Below are positions 27,937-38,645 of a stretch of DNA of 64,000 nucleotides, piece by piece. The notes under the pieces are model-generated. The model was not told where the DNA came from, ran no database searches, and worked only from the letters and a program-made list of their open reading frames with translations. The stretch is from Bradyrhizobium sp. LLZ17. GTDB lineage: Bacteria > Pseudomonadota > Alphaproteobacteria > Rhizobiales > Xanthobacteraceae. A program made the translations under genes and the position numbers. The stretch lies in the NCBI RefSeq assembly GCF_041200145.1, contig NZ_CP165734.1, positions 1,984,001 to 2,048,000 of the forward strand. The letters run 5' to 3'. Numbering within the stretch: position 1 is the first letter of the stretch; each line of letters opens with the position of its first letter.

Positions 27937-28403
27937 GTGCCTCTGACAATCCGTCCCGCGACGATCGATGAGCTAGCCGGACTTTCCGATCTGTGTTTCA
28001 GGTCAAAAGCCCTCTGGGGCTACGACGAGGCGTTCATGAAAGCCTGTCGCGGCGAGCTGTCTTTTGAGACGCGCGATCTGGAGGCGACGCGCATCGCGGT
28101 TGCCGAACATAACGGCAAGACAATGGGCGTCGCACAGCTAAGAGTCAGCCATGATGAAGCTCATCTGCTGAAACTATTCGTCGAGCCCAACGCGCTCCGC
28201 AGCGGCACCGGTCAGGCTCTGCTCGCCTGGGCCATCGACGGCGCAAGACAAGTTGGTGCAAAGCGGCTGACCATCGAGGCGGATCCCGATGCGGCTCCCT
28301 TTACCGTCGCATGGGAGCCTATGATATCGGCCTGGCACCGTCTGGCTCCGTGCCCGGAAGGCTGCTGCCGAAACTGGCGATGAACCTTTGCCCGACGGGG
28401 TGA
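27937..28403 (+). pseudogene. GNAT-family N-acetyltransferase, C-terminus displaced by a single-base frameshift
   Basis: GTG 27937 has a perfect AGGAGG six bases upstream. The frame reads VPLTIRPATIDELAGLSDLC through the acetyl-CoA-binding region (LLKLFVEPNALRSGTGQALL). After DPDAAPF it loses sense, but adding one T to the TTT at 28300-28302 gives YRRMGAYDIGLAPSGSVPGR, a standard GNAT C-terminus, ending at 28403. As written the protein would end in a shuffled tail at 28383. Substrate unknown. Confidence 0.8.
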
Positions 28404-28668
28404 TTTCAGGTGCCGCAATGACCCTGGGCTGACCTATCCCGTGATGGCGAGATCGAGGTCGCCGGCACGCGCGCGCGGATTTGAAGCACGAATTTTTGCT
28501 GTTGCCATAGAGTGCACTCTAGATCGTAGACAGAGGTCACGGACGGCCGGTGCGAGGCCTGGCTTCTGCGCGGCGAACTCGCCAAGTTGACTGAAAGAAC
28601 GGAATCGAACAGCTCTGCTCAAAACCGCGGTGCAATCCCTGAGCACCGCCCGATCTCCGAGGCGCCAC

Positions 28669-29097
28669 ATGTCAAATGATTTGCATATCGGCGATATCGC
28701 AGGCCGCACCGGCCGCAGCGTCCACACCATCCGGTGGTACGAAGCGCAAGGCTTGATGCCGGGTGTCACCCGCGATCATGCCAGGCGCCGCGTCTACACC
28801 GCGCAGCACATCGGGTGGCTCGACCTGATGGAGCGGTTGCGCTGCACCGGCATGTCGATCGCGCAAATGCGCGCTTACACGGACCTCGTCAAGCAGGGCT
28901 CAGCCACATTGAACCAGCGACGCGAGCTTCTTCGCGGTCATCGCACCCGCGTTCAAGAAACGATCGCGCGCTGGCGCGACGCACTGGCGCTGATCGAGGC
29001 CAAGATCGAGTTCTATGACGAATGGGTGGCCAGAGGCGAGCGTCCCGCAGTCTCGCCTCATCGCCGCATGCGCCGCAAAAAGCGAACGCGCACCTAG
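28669..29097 (+). CDS. MerR-family transcriptional regulator
   Basis: 142 residues. The N-terminal winged HTH (IGDIAGRTGRSVHTIRWYEA, then VYTAQHIGWLDLMERLRCTG) is followed by a dimerisation coiled coil (ETIARWRDALALIEAKIEFY) and an Arg/Lys-rich tail. No Cys cluster for metals is present in the effector region, so a small organic effector is likelier. It lies 78 bp upstream of an SDR gene on the same strand, its probable target. Confidence 0.92.
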   Translation: MSNDLHIGDIAGRTGRSVHTIRWYEAQGLMPGVTRDHARRRVYTAQHIGWLDLMERLRCTGMSIAQMRAYTDLVKQGSATLNQRRELLRGHRTRVQETIARWRDALALIEAKIEFYDEWVARGERPAVSPHRRMRRKKRTRT

Positions 29098-29175
29098 CCG
29101 CACGGATGACAGCTGTGAACCGTCCTCCGGAGCATCGACTGCGTTCAGCCGTCAAGGCAACATAGGATCAGAGAC

Positions 29176-30048
29176 ATGACAAAAGTTGCACTAATTACCG
29201 GCGCCACCCGGAATTTGGGATTCTTTCTTGCGAAAGGTCTCGGTGCGCGCCTGGGCGCTGGCGACGTCGTTTATCTGACGGGCCGCGACCCCGCCCGTGT
29301 CCAGGAGTCCGCCGAGCTTGCACGCGGCGGCCGCGCGGAAATCAGAGGCGAAGTTCTCGACGTAGCGGATCGGCCGAGCGTGGAGCGCCTCGCACGCGCG
29401 ATTCATCAAGCCCATGGCGGTATCGATCTCGTCCTGTCGAACCACTATCGGCGCGTGACGCCGGCCGACGACCCTGCCAACGTCATCGACGCCTATGTCG
29501 CAGCCAACAATCTCGGCACGACGAATATCCTGCGGAATTTCGCGCCATTGCTGCTCGATCGTGGCCGGCTCCTCGTTATCGCCAGTCGTGCCGGCTCACT
29601 TCGGGCGCTTGCGCCGGCGCTTCATCCACGATTCGAGAACCGCGCCACATTGGATGATGTCGATGCCGCCGTCCTCGCCTGGCGCGACGCCGTTCGCGAA
29701 GGCCGAGCCGGAGGCGAAGCCTGGCCCGGCTGGATCAACATTCCGTCGAAGATCGGTCAGGTCGCGGCAGTCCGCGCCCTGGCGCAGCAACGGCGCACGG
29801 CCGATCTCGCCCGAGGAATCATGCTTTGCGCGATCTCGCCCGGTCTGATCGACACAGGCGCCTCTCGGCCGTACTTCTCCGACATGAGCCGCGCCAAGTC
29901 GCCGGAAGCAGCCGCCGAATTGCTGCTGGACTTCGCTCTGGCCGACCAACTGGACACCAGGTATTACGGCGAGCTCGTCCACCTGGGAAAAGATCGCGGC
30001 CTCTTCGGTTCAAACGCAGGGTTCGGCGAGATATTGCCGTGGAAATAA
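29176..30048 (+). CDS. Carbonyl-reductase-like SDR protein lacking the catalytic Tyr
   Basis: 290 residues with a Rossmann fold: cofactor motif TGATRNLG (residues 8-15), DVADRPSV, and the NN-type segment AANNLGTTNILRNF. It resembles CBR1-like reductases, including the insert before the active site. In those the motif is WPxxxYxxxK; here it is WPGWINIPSK, with Asn188 where Tyr is expected and Lys192 kept. Ser candidates are 137 and 141. Activity may be lost or altered. It follows a MerR regulator. Confidence 0.88.
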   Translation: MTKVALITGATRNLGFFLAKGLGARLGAGDVVYLTGRDPARVQESAELARGGRAEIRGEVLDVADRPSVERLARAIHQAHGGIDLVLSNHYRRVTPADDPANVIDAYVAANNLGTTNILRNFAPLLLDRGRLLVIASRAGSLRALAPALHPRFENRATLDDVDAAVLAWRDAVREGRAGGEAWPGWINIPSKIGQVAAVRALAQQRRTADLARGIMLCAISPGLIDTGASRPYFSDMSRAKSPEAAAELLLDFALADQLDTRYYGELVHLGKDRGLFGSNAGFGEILPWK

Positions 30049-30237
30049 ATAATGACAACTGAACCGGCATCCCGACCACGGGCAGACTGGTCGAGAACAT
30101 CGCCACCGCGTACTTCGGCTCGGGGCCCAATGGGCATCCATGAGAGCAGCAGGACAATGTCGGACCCATCACCGACGTTTGAATCCCAGAACTCCACGTC
30201 TTGCGTATATAGGACGATCCGAGCAGTGAGTTAATCG

Positions 30238-30486
30238 ATGAGCCGCCGCCCGACAACATGGATCATCTTCTTGGGCTTTCTCGCTCTGATCGGGGTGAGC
30301 GCCGCTTCGGACCTTTGGAACCGTCCGGTCCAATATGGAGTTTGGGGCTTCTGGCTTTTGCTTTCGGCGATCTTTGTGTGGCGATACGCGCACACCGGAT
30401 CATCTGCCGATCGGTTTCGCCTGATCGATACGCGTGGTATCTATCTGCTGCCGCAGCCTTTGCGTCGATGGCTGTTTGGTGAATGA
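30238..30486 (+). CDS. Small two-helix membrane protein
   Basis: 82 residues. Two hydrophobic segments (TWIIFLGFLALIGVSAAS and GVWGFWLLLSAIFVWRYA) are followed by a polar tail ending PQPLRRWLFGE. ATG 30238 has a weak GTGAG site. It is isolated between the SDR gene and a TRAP binding-protein gene. I do not recognise a family; coding status rests on the clean hydrophobic pattern. Confidence 0.5.
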   Translation: MSRRPTTWIIFLGFLALIGVSAASDLWNRPVQYGVWGFWLLLSAIFVWRYAHTGSSADRFRLIDTRGIYLLPQPLRRWLFGE

Positions 30487-30618
30487 CGGCTGAGGGCTCG
30501 TCCCCAAGTTTGATCGGCATCCGACAAGTCGCCTGCAAGCGGCTCCGCGGCAACCTCTTGGCAGAGCCCCGAGGCCGTAGCCCCGGGGCGCTGTTCGTCA
30601 ACTCGGAACGCGCAAGCG

Positions 30619-31707
30619 TCAGCTTTGCGAGTTGCGCGCCATGAAATTGTCGTAGCCGACTTCGGCCACCTGGAACCACTGATAGCCGTTGTTCGAGAAG
30701 GCGGTCAGCGAATCGTACACCTTCTTGAAGTCCGCATTCGTGGCCGAAACTTCGGCGTGCAGTTCCTTTGCCGCCTTGAAGCAGGCCTGCATGACCTCGG
30801 GCGAGAACGGATGCAGCTTGGCGCCCGCCGCGAGCAAGCGCCGCAACGCCGGCGGATTGGACTGGTCGTACTTCGCCATCATCCAGTTGTTGGAAGCGTG
30901 CCCTGCCTGCTCGAGAATGCTCTGGTAGTATTTCGGCAGCGCATTCCACTTGTCCTGGTTGACGAAGGCGAGCAGGATCGGTCCGCCTTCCCACCAACCC
31001 GGGAAGTAATAGTGCGGCGCGACCTTGACGAAGCCGAGCTTCTCGTCGTCATACGGGCCAACCCATTCGGCGGCGTCGATGGTGCCCTTCTCCAGCGCGG
31101 GATAGATGTCGCCTCCGGCGATCTGCTGCGGCACTGCGCCGAGCTTCTGCAACACCCGACCGGCAAATCCGCCGATGCGGAATTTGAGCCCGTTGAAGTC
31201 CTGGGGCGTCTTCACTTCCTTGCGGAACCAGCCGCCCATCTGGCAGCCGGTGTTGCCGGCGAGCAGCGAGACGACGTTGTACTTCTTGTAGAACTCGTTG
31301 AGGATCTCCCGGCCGCCGCCCAGCATGTACCAGGCCTGGTTGATGCGCATGTTCGGCCCGAACGGCACGGACGAACCGAAGGTGAAGGTCGGGTCCTTGC
31401 CGAAATAGTAGTAAGACGCCGTGTGACCGATTTCACAGGTGCCGTTCTGCACGGCGTCGAGCACCTGGAGCCCAGGCACGATTTCGCCGCCCGCGAACGT
31501 CTGGATTTGAAATTTGTTGTCGGTCGCTTCCGCCACCATCTTGGCCATCATCTCGGCACCGCCATAAAGCGTGTCGAGCGATTTCGGCCAACTCGTCGGC
31601 ATGCGCCATTTGATCTCCGGCATCGACTGCGCAATCGCCGGAGCGGCAAGCGTCGCGGCGCCGGCCGCACCAAGTCCGGTGACCTTGATGAAGTCTCTTC
31701 TCTTCAT
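30619..31707 (-). CDS. Orphan TRAP solute-binding protein (DctP-like), copy 1
   Basis: 362 residues. Twin-arginine-type signal MKRRDFIKVTGLGAAGAATL, AxA-like cleavage after AIA. The mature part shows the DctP features [40 protein letters not shown] and [20 protein letters not shown], the last containing the region that binds the substrate carboxylate. It has no permease neighbours and resembles copy 2 (36169-37260). The mannitol/chloroaromatic-type label describes the branch only; the ligand is unknown. Confidence 0.92.
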   Translation of the reverse strand: MKRRDFIKVTGLGAAGAATLAAPAIAQSMPEIKWRMPTSWPKSLDTLYGGAEMMAKMVAEATDNKFQIQTFAGGEIVPGLQVLDAVQNGTCEIGHTASYYYFGKDPTFTFGSSVPFGPNMRINQAWYMLGGGREILNEFYKKYNVVSLLAGNTGCQMGGWFRKEVKTPQDFNGLKFRIGGFAGRVLQKLGAVPQQIAGGDIYPALEKGTIDAAEWVGPYDDEKLGFVKVAPHYYFPGWWEGGPILLAFVNQDKWNALPKYYQSILEQAGHASNNWMMAKYDQSNPPALRRLLAAGAKLHPFSPEVMQACFKAAKELHAEVSATNADFKKVYDSLTAFSNNGYQWFQVAEVGYDNFMARNSQS

Positions 31708-31818
31708 GATTTCCTACCCTGATGGATTGTGATTGTGGGCCTTCTTGCCGAGGCTTGGGGAACAGCATGGCGCAAGGCCCGGCCGAATGCCACCGTGATC
31801 GCACTGCGGCAAACAAAA

Positions 31819-31845
31819 AGCCCGGCCTCGGTGGGCGGCCGGGCT
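31819..31845 (-). terminator. Intrinsic terminator for the DUF3551 gene
   Basis: AGCCCGGCC (31819-31827) and GGCCGGGCT (31837-31845) pair around a 9-base loop, with five A residues ending at 31819 forming the T-run on the minus strand. It closely resembles the hairpin at 36114-36141. Confidence 0.75.
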
Positions 31846-31941
31846 CTGTGGGCTTGCGGTTTTTTCGAAGGATCAGGGGCGTCGGCGCAAACGGACTCGG
31901 GCCTGCTCTCTGCGAGTTCGAGGCTCAATGAAGTGCTACCG

Positions 31942-32376
31942 CTACAGGTTAGATCTCACACTCTGGACAAAAAGTTCTTTTTCGCCGGGCGCGTAACCCA
32001 GGCAAGCCCCGTAATAGCATTCGATGCCATGATTGCATGATCCAGCCCGGCCGTGGATAGGCAGCTCAGCTCGCGCGTGGTATCCGGCAGCAGCAGGCAC
32101 GGGAAAGCTTGATCCGACTTGGCGATGATATCGCGGATTAATCCGTTTCGCCGCGCCCTTGGTACCGGCATAATATGGGTTGAGGTCGCAGGTCTGACCG
32201 TTAGCCGTTGCCCTGCATTGATCGATCGTATGGTAGGCGCATCGATAATAAGAACCGCCTCCCCGACGGACGACGTGCAGGCAAACGGGAAAAGCCGGAT
32301 CATAGGTCTGAGCCTGAGCGTGCCCCGCTGCGAAAACGATTCCCAACGTCAAGATCGTTAGAACCAAGGTGCGCAT
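31942..32376 (-). CDS. DUF3551 secreted protein
   Basis: 144 residues from ATG 32376 (MRTLVLTILTLGIVFAAGHA, signal peptide). The mature N-terminus YDPAFPVCLHVV, then YYRCAYHTIDQCRATANG and NPYYAG, is the DUF3551 pattern with paired Cys, common and multi-copy in Bradyrhizobium. The C-terminal part is longer than in most members and carries three further Cys, so it may be an extension. Function unknown. Confidence 0.8.
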   Translation of the reverse strand: MRTLVLTILTLGIVFAAGHAQAQTYDPAFPVCLHVVRRGGGSYYRCAYHTIDQCRATANGQTCDLNPYYAGTKGAAKRINPRYHRQVGSSFPVPAAAGYHARAELPIHGRAGSCNHGIECYYGACLGYAPGEKELFVQSVRSNL

Positions 32377-32527
32377 TGGACAGTTCCTCGAAGGCACAAG
32401 GCTCGTGTCTTTGACCGGAGGCAGTCTTGATCCAAGTCAATGTTCTCGAAACAGGTGCCCACGCGCACTGTGGGCGAAGTCGCCGCGCAAGCCAACAAGC
32501 GGACTCATGCCCCGGCGCGCAAACTCG

Positions 32528-33508
32528 TTATTCAATCACCTCGTCGGCACGGGCGAGCAAAGCCTGTGGCACCGCGAGGCCGAGCGCCTTGGCGGCTTTG
32601 GTATTGATGATCAGTTCGAAATTCGTCGGCTGAAGCACCGGCAGATCGGCGGGCTTGGTGCCGCCGAGGACCTTTCCGGCGTAAATGCCAGCCTGACGAT
32701 ACGCCGCAGCAAAGCTCGGCCCATAGCTGATCAGGCCCCCCGCCGCGACGAATTCACGCCGGTAGTAGATCGCCGGAACGGAGTGCCGTGCGGCCAAGGC
32801 TCCGATCTGCGCGCGCTGGCCAAAAAGGAAAAGGTCGGTGTCGATGATGAGTGCGCGTGCCTGCAATTCGGCCAGGCTGGCAAAGGCGGCGTCGATCTCG
32901 CTCTCGGAAGTGGCATTCACGATACGAAGCTGTACTGCTTTAGAGCGCGCCGCTTGCTGCATGTCGGCGGATTTGGCGGAAACCGCACGTGATGGGTTGT
33001 TGGGGTTGATGAGCAGCGCAATGACTTTCGCGTCCGGAACCAGCTCACACGCCAGCTCCAACCGTTTGGGATTGAGCTCGTCTCCGAACACGGTGACGCC
33101 GGTGAGATTTGCGCCCGGGCGCGCCAGGCTCGCGACGAGGCCATTTGCAACGGGATCGCCGCCGATGAAGAAAACGATTGGGGTCGTCGAAGAAGCGGTT
33201 TGCGTGCTTCGCGCAACGGGATCGGTGATGGCAACTATCAGATCGACCTTGCGGCCGACGAGGTCACCAGCCGTTGCTGCAAGCCGCTCATTGGCTTCGA
33301 CCCAATGATATTCGATGGCGACGGTTTGTCCTTCGGTATAACCGGCTTCGCTCAGTCCCAGACGGAACCCGCCCAGGAGCGGTCCACCTGCTTCCGGCGG
33401 GCCGGGACTTAGGAACCCGATCACCGGCATCGACTTTTGCTGCGCTGCCGCCGCGAGCGGCGATGCGGCCGCTCCGCCGATGAGCCCGATGAACTCGCGT
33501 CTTTGCAT
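32528..33508 (-). CDS. Orphan ABC-type substrate-binding protein (TrpX-like family)
   Basis: 326 residues from ATG 33508 (MQRREFIGLIGGAAASPLAA), a Tat-type signal. The mature part (IGFLSPGPPEAGG, FRLGLSEAGYTEGQTVAIEY, IVFFIGGDPVANGLVASLAR, PGANLTGVT) is the ABC_sub_bind/TrpX fold. No permease or ATPase is adjacent, as is usual for the many copies in Bradyrhizobium genomes. Ligand unknown. Confidence 0.9.
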   Translation of the reverse strand: MQRREFIGLIGGAAASPLAAAAQQKSMPVIGFLSPGPPEAGGPLLGGFRLGLSEAGYTEGQTVAIEYHWVEANERLAATAGDLVGRKVDLIVAITDPVARSTQTASSTTPIVFFIGGDPVANGLVASLARPGANLTGVTVFGDELNPKRLELACELVPDAKVIALLINPNNPSRAVSAKSADMQQAARSKAVQLRIVNATSESEIDAAFASLAELQARALIIDTDLFLFGQRAQIGALAARHSVPAIYYRREFVAAGGLISYGPSFAAAYRQAGIYAGKVLGGTKPADLPVLQPTNFELIINTKAAKALGLAVPQALLARADEVIE

Positions 33509-33885
33509 GACTGCTCCCGAGGGTCGGAACATCGTCGCAGTCTAGCCGTCTAAATCGAAGGTCTGGAAGGCCTTGGAGAACATTCCGCCGAATATGTTTG
33601 CGATCGCTCCTGTCCGAGAACATTCGTGAGCGATCGTTCCGGCCGCCGTCCGTTCGCTTCCGGCGCACCCCCGATGAGCCGAAGAGAAGGGGCTCGGCGT
33701 GACTTCGCGTTCGGGCCAATAGCGCCCATTGCCGCTTTTTGGCGGTGCAGTCATATTGGTGAGACGAGCGTAGTCGTTGTCCCCTATAATCCCGATTGGG
33801 AAATAGCTTTTGGGCGAGAAGCAAAGGTCATTCGCGTTAGCCTACCTGATACGAAGCAAGGGGGCCGAGGCCAGCTCCATCCCCT

Positions 33886-33965
33886 CGTCATTGCGAGCGG
33901 AGCGAAGCAATCCAGAGTGCCTCCGCGGAAAGATTCTGGATTGCTTCGCTCCGCTCGCAATGACG
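33886..33965. repeat. Interspersed palindrome, perfect 31-bp arms
   Basis: Arms 33886-33916 and 33935-33965 are exact reverse complements with an 18-base loop. They begin CGTCATTGCGAGCGG and contain AGCGAAGCAATCCAGA. A second, imperfect copy lies at 35799-35877. The two flank the lolC-like gene. The rest of 33509-34196 holds a second palindrome and no recognised gene. Confidence 0.9.
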
Positions 33966-33981
33966 ATGTGGGCGCAGCACA

Positions 33982-34093
33982 CGTAGGACGGGTAGAGCGA
34001 AGCGAAACCCATCGGCAAATCAACTCGAGACGACAACGACGGCAGTCACCCGGGACTGGATGATGGGTTTCGCTTCGCTCTACCCATCCTACG
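33982..34093. repeat. Inverted repeat with 32-bp arms (GTAGGAYGGGTAGAGCGAAG type)
   Basis: Arms 33982-34013 and 34062-34093 differ at one base and enclose 48 bp. The unit is different from the neighbouring palindrome but shares the GAGCGAAGCGAA core. Such elements are frequent in Bradyrhizobium intergenic DNA. Confidence 0.85.
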
Positions 34094-34196
34094 GTCTTCC
34101 CGAGGAGAATTCGCTTTTGAGCCGCAAGCCTACTATGGAGCCACAAGCCACGGTAGCGAATCCGACCACAACAGGACAGAATGGCGGTCTTCTCGC

Positions 34197-35481
34197 ATGA
34201 CGGAAGAGACCGTGACGGAGCCGCCGCAAACCCGACCCTTTGCACCGTTTGAATGGATGCTCTCTGCACGTTATCTGAAGGCGCGCCGTAAGGAAGGCTT
34301 CATCTCGGTCATCGCCGGGTTTTCGTTTCTGGGTATCTTGCTTGGGGTCGCCACGCTGATCATCGTCATGGCAGTGATGAACGGCTTCCGCAAAGAGCTC
34401 CTCGGCAAGATTCTCCGGAATCAACGGACATATTCTGATCCAGCCGCTGGAAGCCCCATTGACCGATTGGAAAGACGTGACCGACCGCATCAATCAGGTG
34501 CAGGGCGTTCGCTTTGCAGTGCCCGTCGTTGACGGCCCGGCATTGGCATCGTCGTCCAACGCCTCCGGCATCCTGGTGCGCGGCATTCGCGCCCTCGATC
34601 TGCAGCAGCTTCCTTCGTTCGCCAGCAACATCAAACGCGGGACAATCGCGGGCTTTGACGAGGGCCAGGGTCTCGCGATTGGCCAGGGACTGGCCGACCA
34701 ACTCTCGGTTCATCTCGGCGACAGCATCACACTCGTTGCGCAGCACGGCGCGGTCACGCCAATGGGCGTCATGCCGCGTATCAAGAAATACCAGGTCACG
34801 GCCGTGTTCGAGATCGGCATGTCCGAATATGACGCAGGCATCATTTTCATGCCGATCACGGAGGCACAGGCCTTTTTCAACCGCGATCATGACGTGACGG
34901 CAATCGAGGTTTTCACGGCCAATCCCGATCGCATCGATCTGTTTCGCAAGACGGTGGCCGACGCTGCCGGCCGGCCGATCCTCCTGGTCGACTGGCGGCA
35001 GCGCAATTCCACGTTCTTCAGCGCGCTTGAAGTTGAGCGCAACGTGATGTTCCTGATCCTGAGCCTGATCGTTCTCGTGGCCGCGCTGAATATCGTGTCG
35101 GGCCTGATCATGCTGGTGAAGGACAAGACCATCGATATCGCAATCCTCAGGACCATGGGAGCATCGCGAGGAGCGATCATGCGGACTTTCATGATCGCCG
35201 GTGCTTCGATTGGCGTGACGGGGACGCTCGTCGGCTTCGTCGTCGGGCTTCTCGTTTGCGTCAACATCGAATCGATCCGCAAATTCATGTCCTGGCTGAC
35301 GAGCACCGACTTGTTCCCGCCGAAGCTCTATTTTCTGTCCAAGCTGCCCGCGGAGATCGATCTCACAGAGAGCGCCGCGGTGGTGATCATGGCGTTGATC
35401 CTGTCGTTCCTTGCGACCCTCTATCCATCATGGCGCGCCGCGCGGCTTGATCCCGTAGAGGCTCTACGGCAGGGACGCTAG
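34197..35481 (+). pseudogene. LolC/LolE-like lipoprotein-releasing permease, frameshifted
   Basis: ATG 34197 starts an N-terminus typical of LolC (PFEWMLSARYLKARRKEGFI, then LLGVATLIIVMAVMNGFRKE). After GKIL it leaves frame; deleting one C at 34415-34416 restores GINGHILIQPLEAPLTDW and the remaining frame runs to 35481, ending TLYPSWRAARLDPVEALRQG. The full length would be about 427 residues, as in LolC/E. No lolD ATPase follows. It is flanked by palindromes. The housekeeping copy is presumably elsewhere; either a decayed paralogue or an indel error. Confidence 0.85.
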
Positions 35482-35798
35482 TCATGGCGACCGGGGAACG
35501 TCGGCTGATCAACCTGACCTGGTACGGTGCCGCTGAAAAGCAGCCGTCAGTTCATGGAATTGGTCGTCTGTTGCTCATCGCGCCGCATCGCGCCGATTTG
35601 CCGGCAAGTCCGTCTCAACGATAAGCTAATCGAACTGGCTAGCCTTGAAGTCGTACCTCATCGCCAGCTCCAAGCATCCGCTGCGCCAATTTCGGAATAT
35701 GCGATGATAGCTTCATGCCACTGTTTTGCCCGACGAGTCAAACGGGTTCGCGACTCGCTCGCAAACGAAGCAACGGGCCCGAGCCCAGTTCCATCCCC

Positions 35799-35877
35799 CG
35801 TCATTGCGAGCGCAGCGAAGCAATTCAGACTCGCTTCGCGGAAAGATTCTGGATTGCTTCGCTCCGCTCGAATGACG
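35799..35877. repeat. Second copy of the 33886-type palindrome
   Basis: Arms 35799-35829 and 35848-35877 match the first copy with several substitutions and one deletion in the right arm. The same GGAAAGATTCTGGATTGC segment is present. It is older or less constrained than the perfect copy. Confidence 0.85.
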
Positions 35878-36113
35878 ATGTGGCAGCAGACGCGCGCCAA
35901 ACACCGATGTCATTGCGGACAGCTCGCGATCAGGCAAATCGTCGCGCCGGCCAATGCTGCACGGCCATTGCCGCTTCTCGTTGATTTTGCTCGACGGCTC
36001 AAGCTGTGGCATGCCCCACAGCGCAACGCGCCCTCGCCCCATTTCTACTGTGCATGGGGTTGTTTTCGATGTTTTTTGTTCGGCACCATGCGGATGCACC
36101 GCCGCAAAGAAAA

Positions 36114-36141
36114 AGCCCGGCCTCGCGAAGGAGGCCGGGCT
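36114..36141 (-). terminator. Intrinsic terminator of the TRAP binding-protein gene, copy 2
   Basis: AGCCCGGCCTC (36114-36124) and GAGGCCGGGCT (36131-36141) form an 11-bp stem with a 6-base loop, followed on the minus strand by TTTTTCTTT. It lies 28 bp after the stop codon. Confidence 0.9.
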
Positions 36142-36168
36142 CTGTTCTGTTGCGACCTGCTCGAACGA

Positions 36169-37314
<1,146 letters not shown>

Positions 37315-37454
37315 TCATTTCGGCGACGCGTTCAAAGCCGCGTCGCACCGAAGAGGCTTGACTGCCGTGGCCTTTAACACGGAAGCCGCCATTGCGGAAC
37401 GCGACAATGGCATGACGGGACCGTACGAAAGTCGCATGTCCCGGGAAGACCGGC

Positions 37455-38591
37455 TCAGGCCGCGGCGATGACGCCCTTGAGCTGGTCCCGGACCTGCCCC
37501 GCAATGGCGCGGTAGATCGCCGCATGGGGGCCGTCCGGCTCGCTGTCGACGACCGGACTACCGGCATCCGAGCTGGCGCAAATCGCCATGTGCAGCGGGA
37601 CTTCGCCCAGGAACGGTACTCCCAGCTTCTCGGCCTCGTGGCGCGCGCCGCCATGGCCAAAGATGTCCGATTTCGTGCCGCAATGCGGGCACTGGAAATA
37701 GCTCATGTTCTCGACGATGCCGAGCACGGGCACGTTGACCTTCCTGAACATGGCAAGCCCGCGCCGCGCATCGATCAAAGAGAGATCCTGCGGGGTCGAG
37801 ATGATGACGGCGCCCTTCAGCGGCACGTTCTGCGCCAGCGTGAGCTGGGCGTCGCCGGTGCCCGGCGGCATGTCGACGACGAGCACGTCGAGCTCGCCCC
37901 ATTGGACATCGCGCAGCATCTGCGTCACCGCCGACATCACCATCGGCCCGCGCCAGATCATCGCGGTCTCTTCCTCGACCAGGAAGCCGATCGACATGAT
38001 CGCGAGGCCGAAACGCCTGAGCGGAATCATCTTGCGATCACTGTCCAGCTCCGGCTTCTCGTGCAGCCCCGTCAGCCGCGGCACCGAGGGGCCGTAGATG
38101 TCGGCATCGAGCAGCCCGACCTTGAGGCCGAGGTCGCGCAGCCCCAGCGCCAGGTTGAGCGCCGTGGTCGACTTGCCGACGCCGCCCTTGCCCGAAGCGA
38201 CCGCGATCACGGCGGCGACGCCCGGAATCTCCGACTGCCGCGCCATCGGCGACCCGCCGCCCTGCGGCGGCTTATGGGCGTGGACCGGCTGCACGCCCGG
38301 CGTGCCGCGGCTCGGCGTTGGTGGCGGCGGCGGTGTAGCGCCCGCCTTGCGCTCGGCGGTGAGCGCCACCATCACGGTGGTGACGCCGGGAATGGCGCGC
38401 ACGGCGGCCTCGGCTTCGGCCCGGACGGATTCCCAGGCCCGCGCCTCGGCGGCATCGACATTGATCGAGAAGAACACCTTGCCGTCAGCGGCGCTGATCG
38501 CGCTCAGCACATTGGCGTTGGTGAGCGCGACCCCGCGCGGCGACTTGATCCGGCCGAGGCTGTCGAGAACCTGTTGCTGCGTCACGCTCAA
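37455..38591 (-). CDS. Mrp/ApbC-family Fe-S cluster carrier ATPase
   Basis: 378 residues. The N-terminal DUF59/MIP18-like domain (residues about 5-80) is joined by a Pro-rich linker to a P-loop domain with SGKGGVGKST (about residue 134), a switch DADIYGPSVP and the cluster-binding CPHC. It assembles or carries Fe-S clusters to apoproteins in the cytosol. Length and domain order are normal for alphaproteobacteria. Independent transcription unit. Confidence 0.94.
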   Translation of the reverse strand: MSVTQQQVLDSLGRIKSPRGVALTNANVLSAISAADGKVFFSINVDAAEARAWESVRAEAEAAVRAIPGVTTVMVALTAERKAGATPPPPPTPSRGTPGVQPVHAHKPPQGGGSPMARQSEIPGVAAVIAVASGKGGVGKSTTALNLALGLRDLGLKVGLLDADIYGPSVPRLTGLHEKPELDSDRKMIPLRRFGLAIMSIGFLVEEETAMIWRGPMVMSAVTQMLRDVQWGELDVLVVDMPPGTGDAQLTLAQNVPLKGAVIISTPQDLSLIDARRGLAMFRKVNVPVLGIVENMSYFQCPHCGTKSDIFGHGGARHEAEKLGVPFLGEVPLHMAICASSDAGSPVVDSEPDGPHAAIYRAIAGQVRDQLKGVIAAA

Positions 38592-38645
38592 AGCGCATCT
38601 CCTGCATTCAAGATGTGCCCCATTAGAGCGGAAACGCTCAAAAGG

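Larger units (their letters stand above)
35482..36168. other. Intergenic region after the lolC-like gene
   Basis: 687 bp holding the second copy of the 31-bp-arm palindrome and a terminator. A 46-codon frame starting at ATG 35484, where lolD would be expected, has no ATPase features. No gene recognised. Confidence 0.6.

Noticed and set aside
30049..30237. Possible gene remnant between the SDR and small membrane protein genes
   Set aside because: Frames are short and stop-filled on the plus strand, and the minus-strand product shows no domain.
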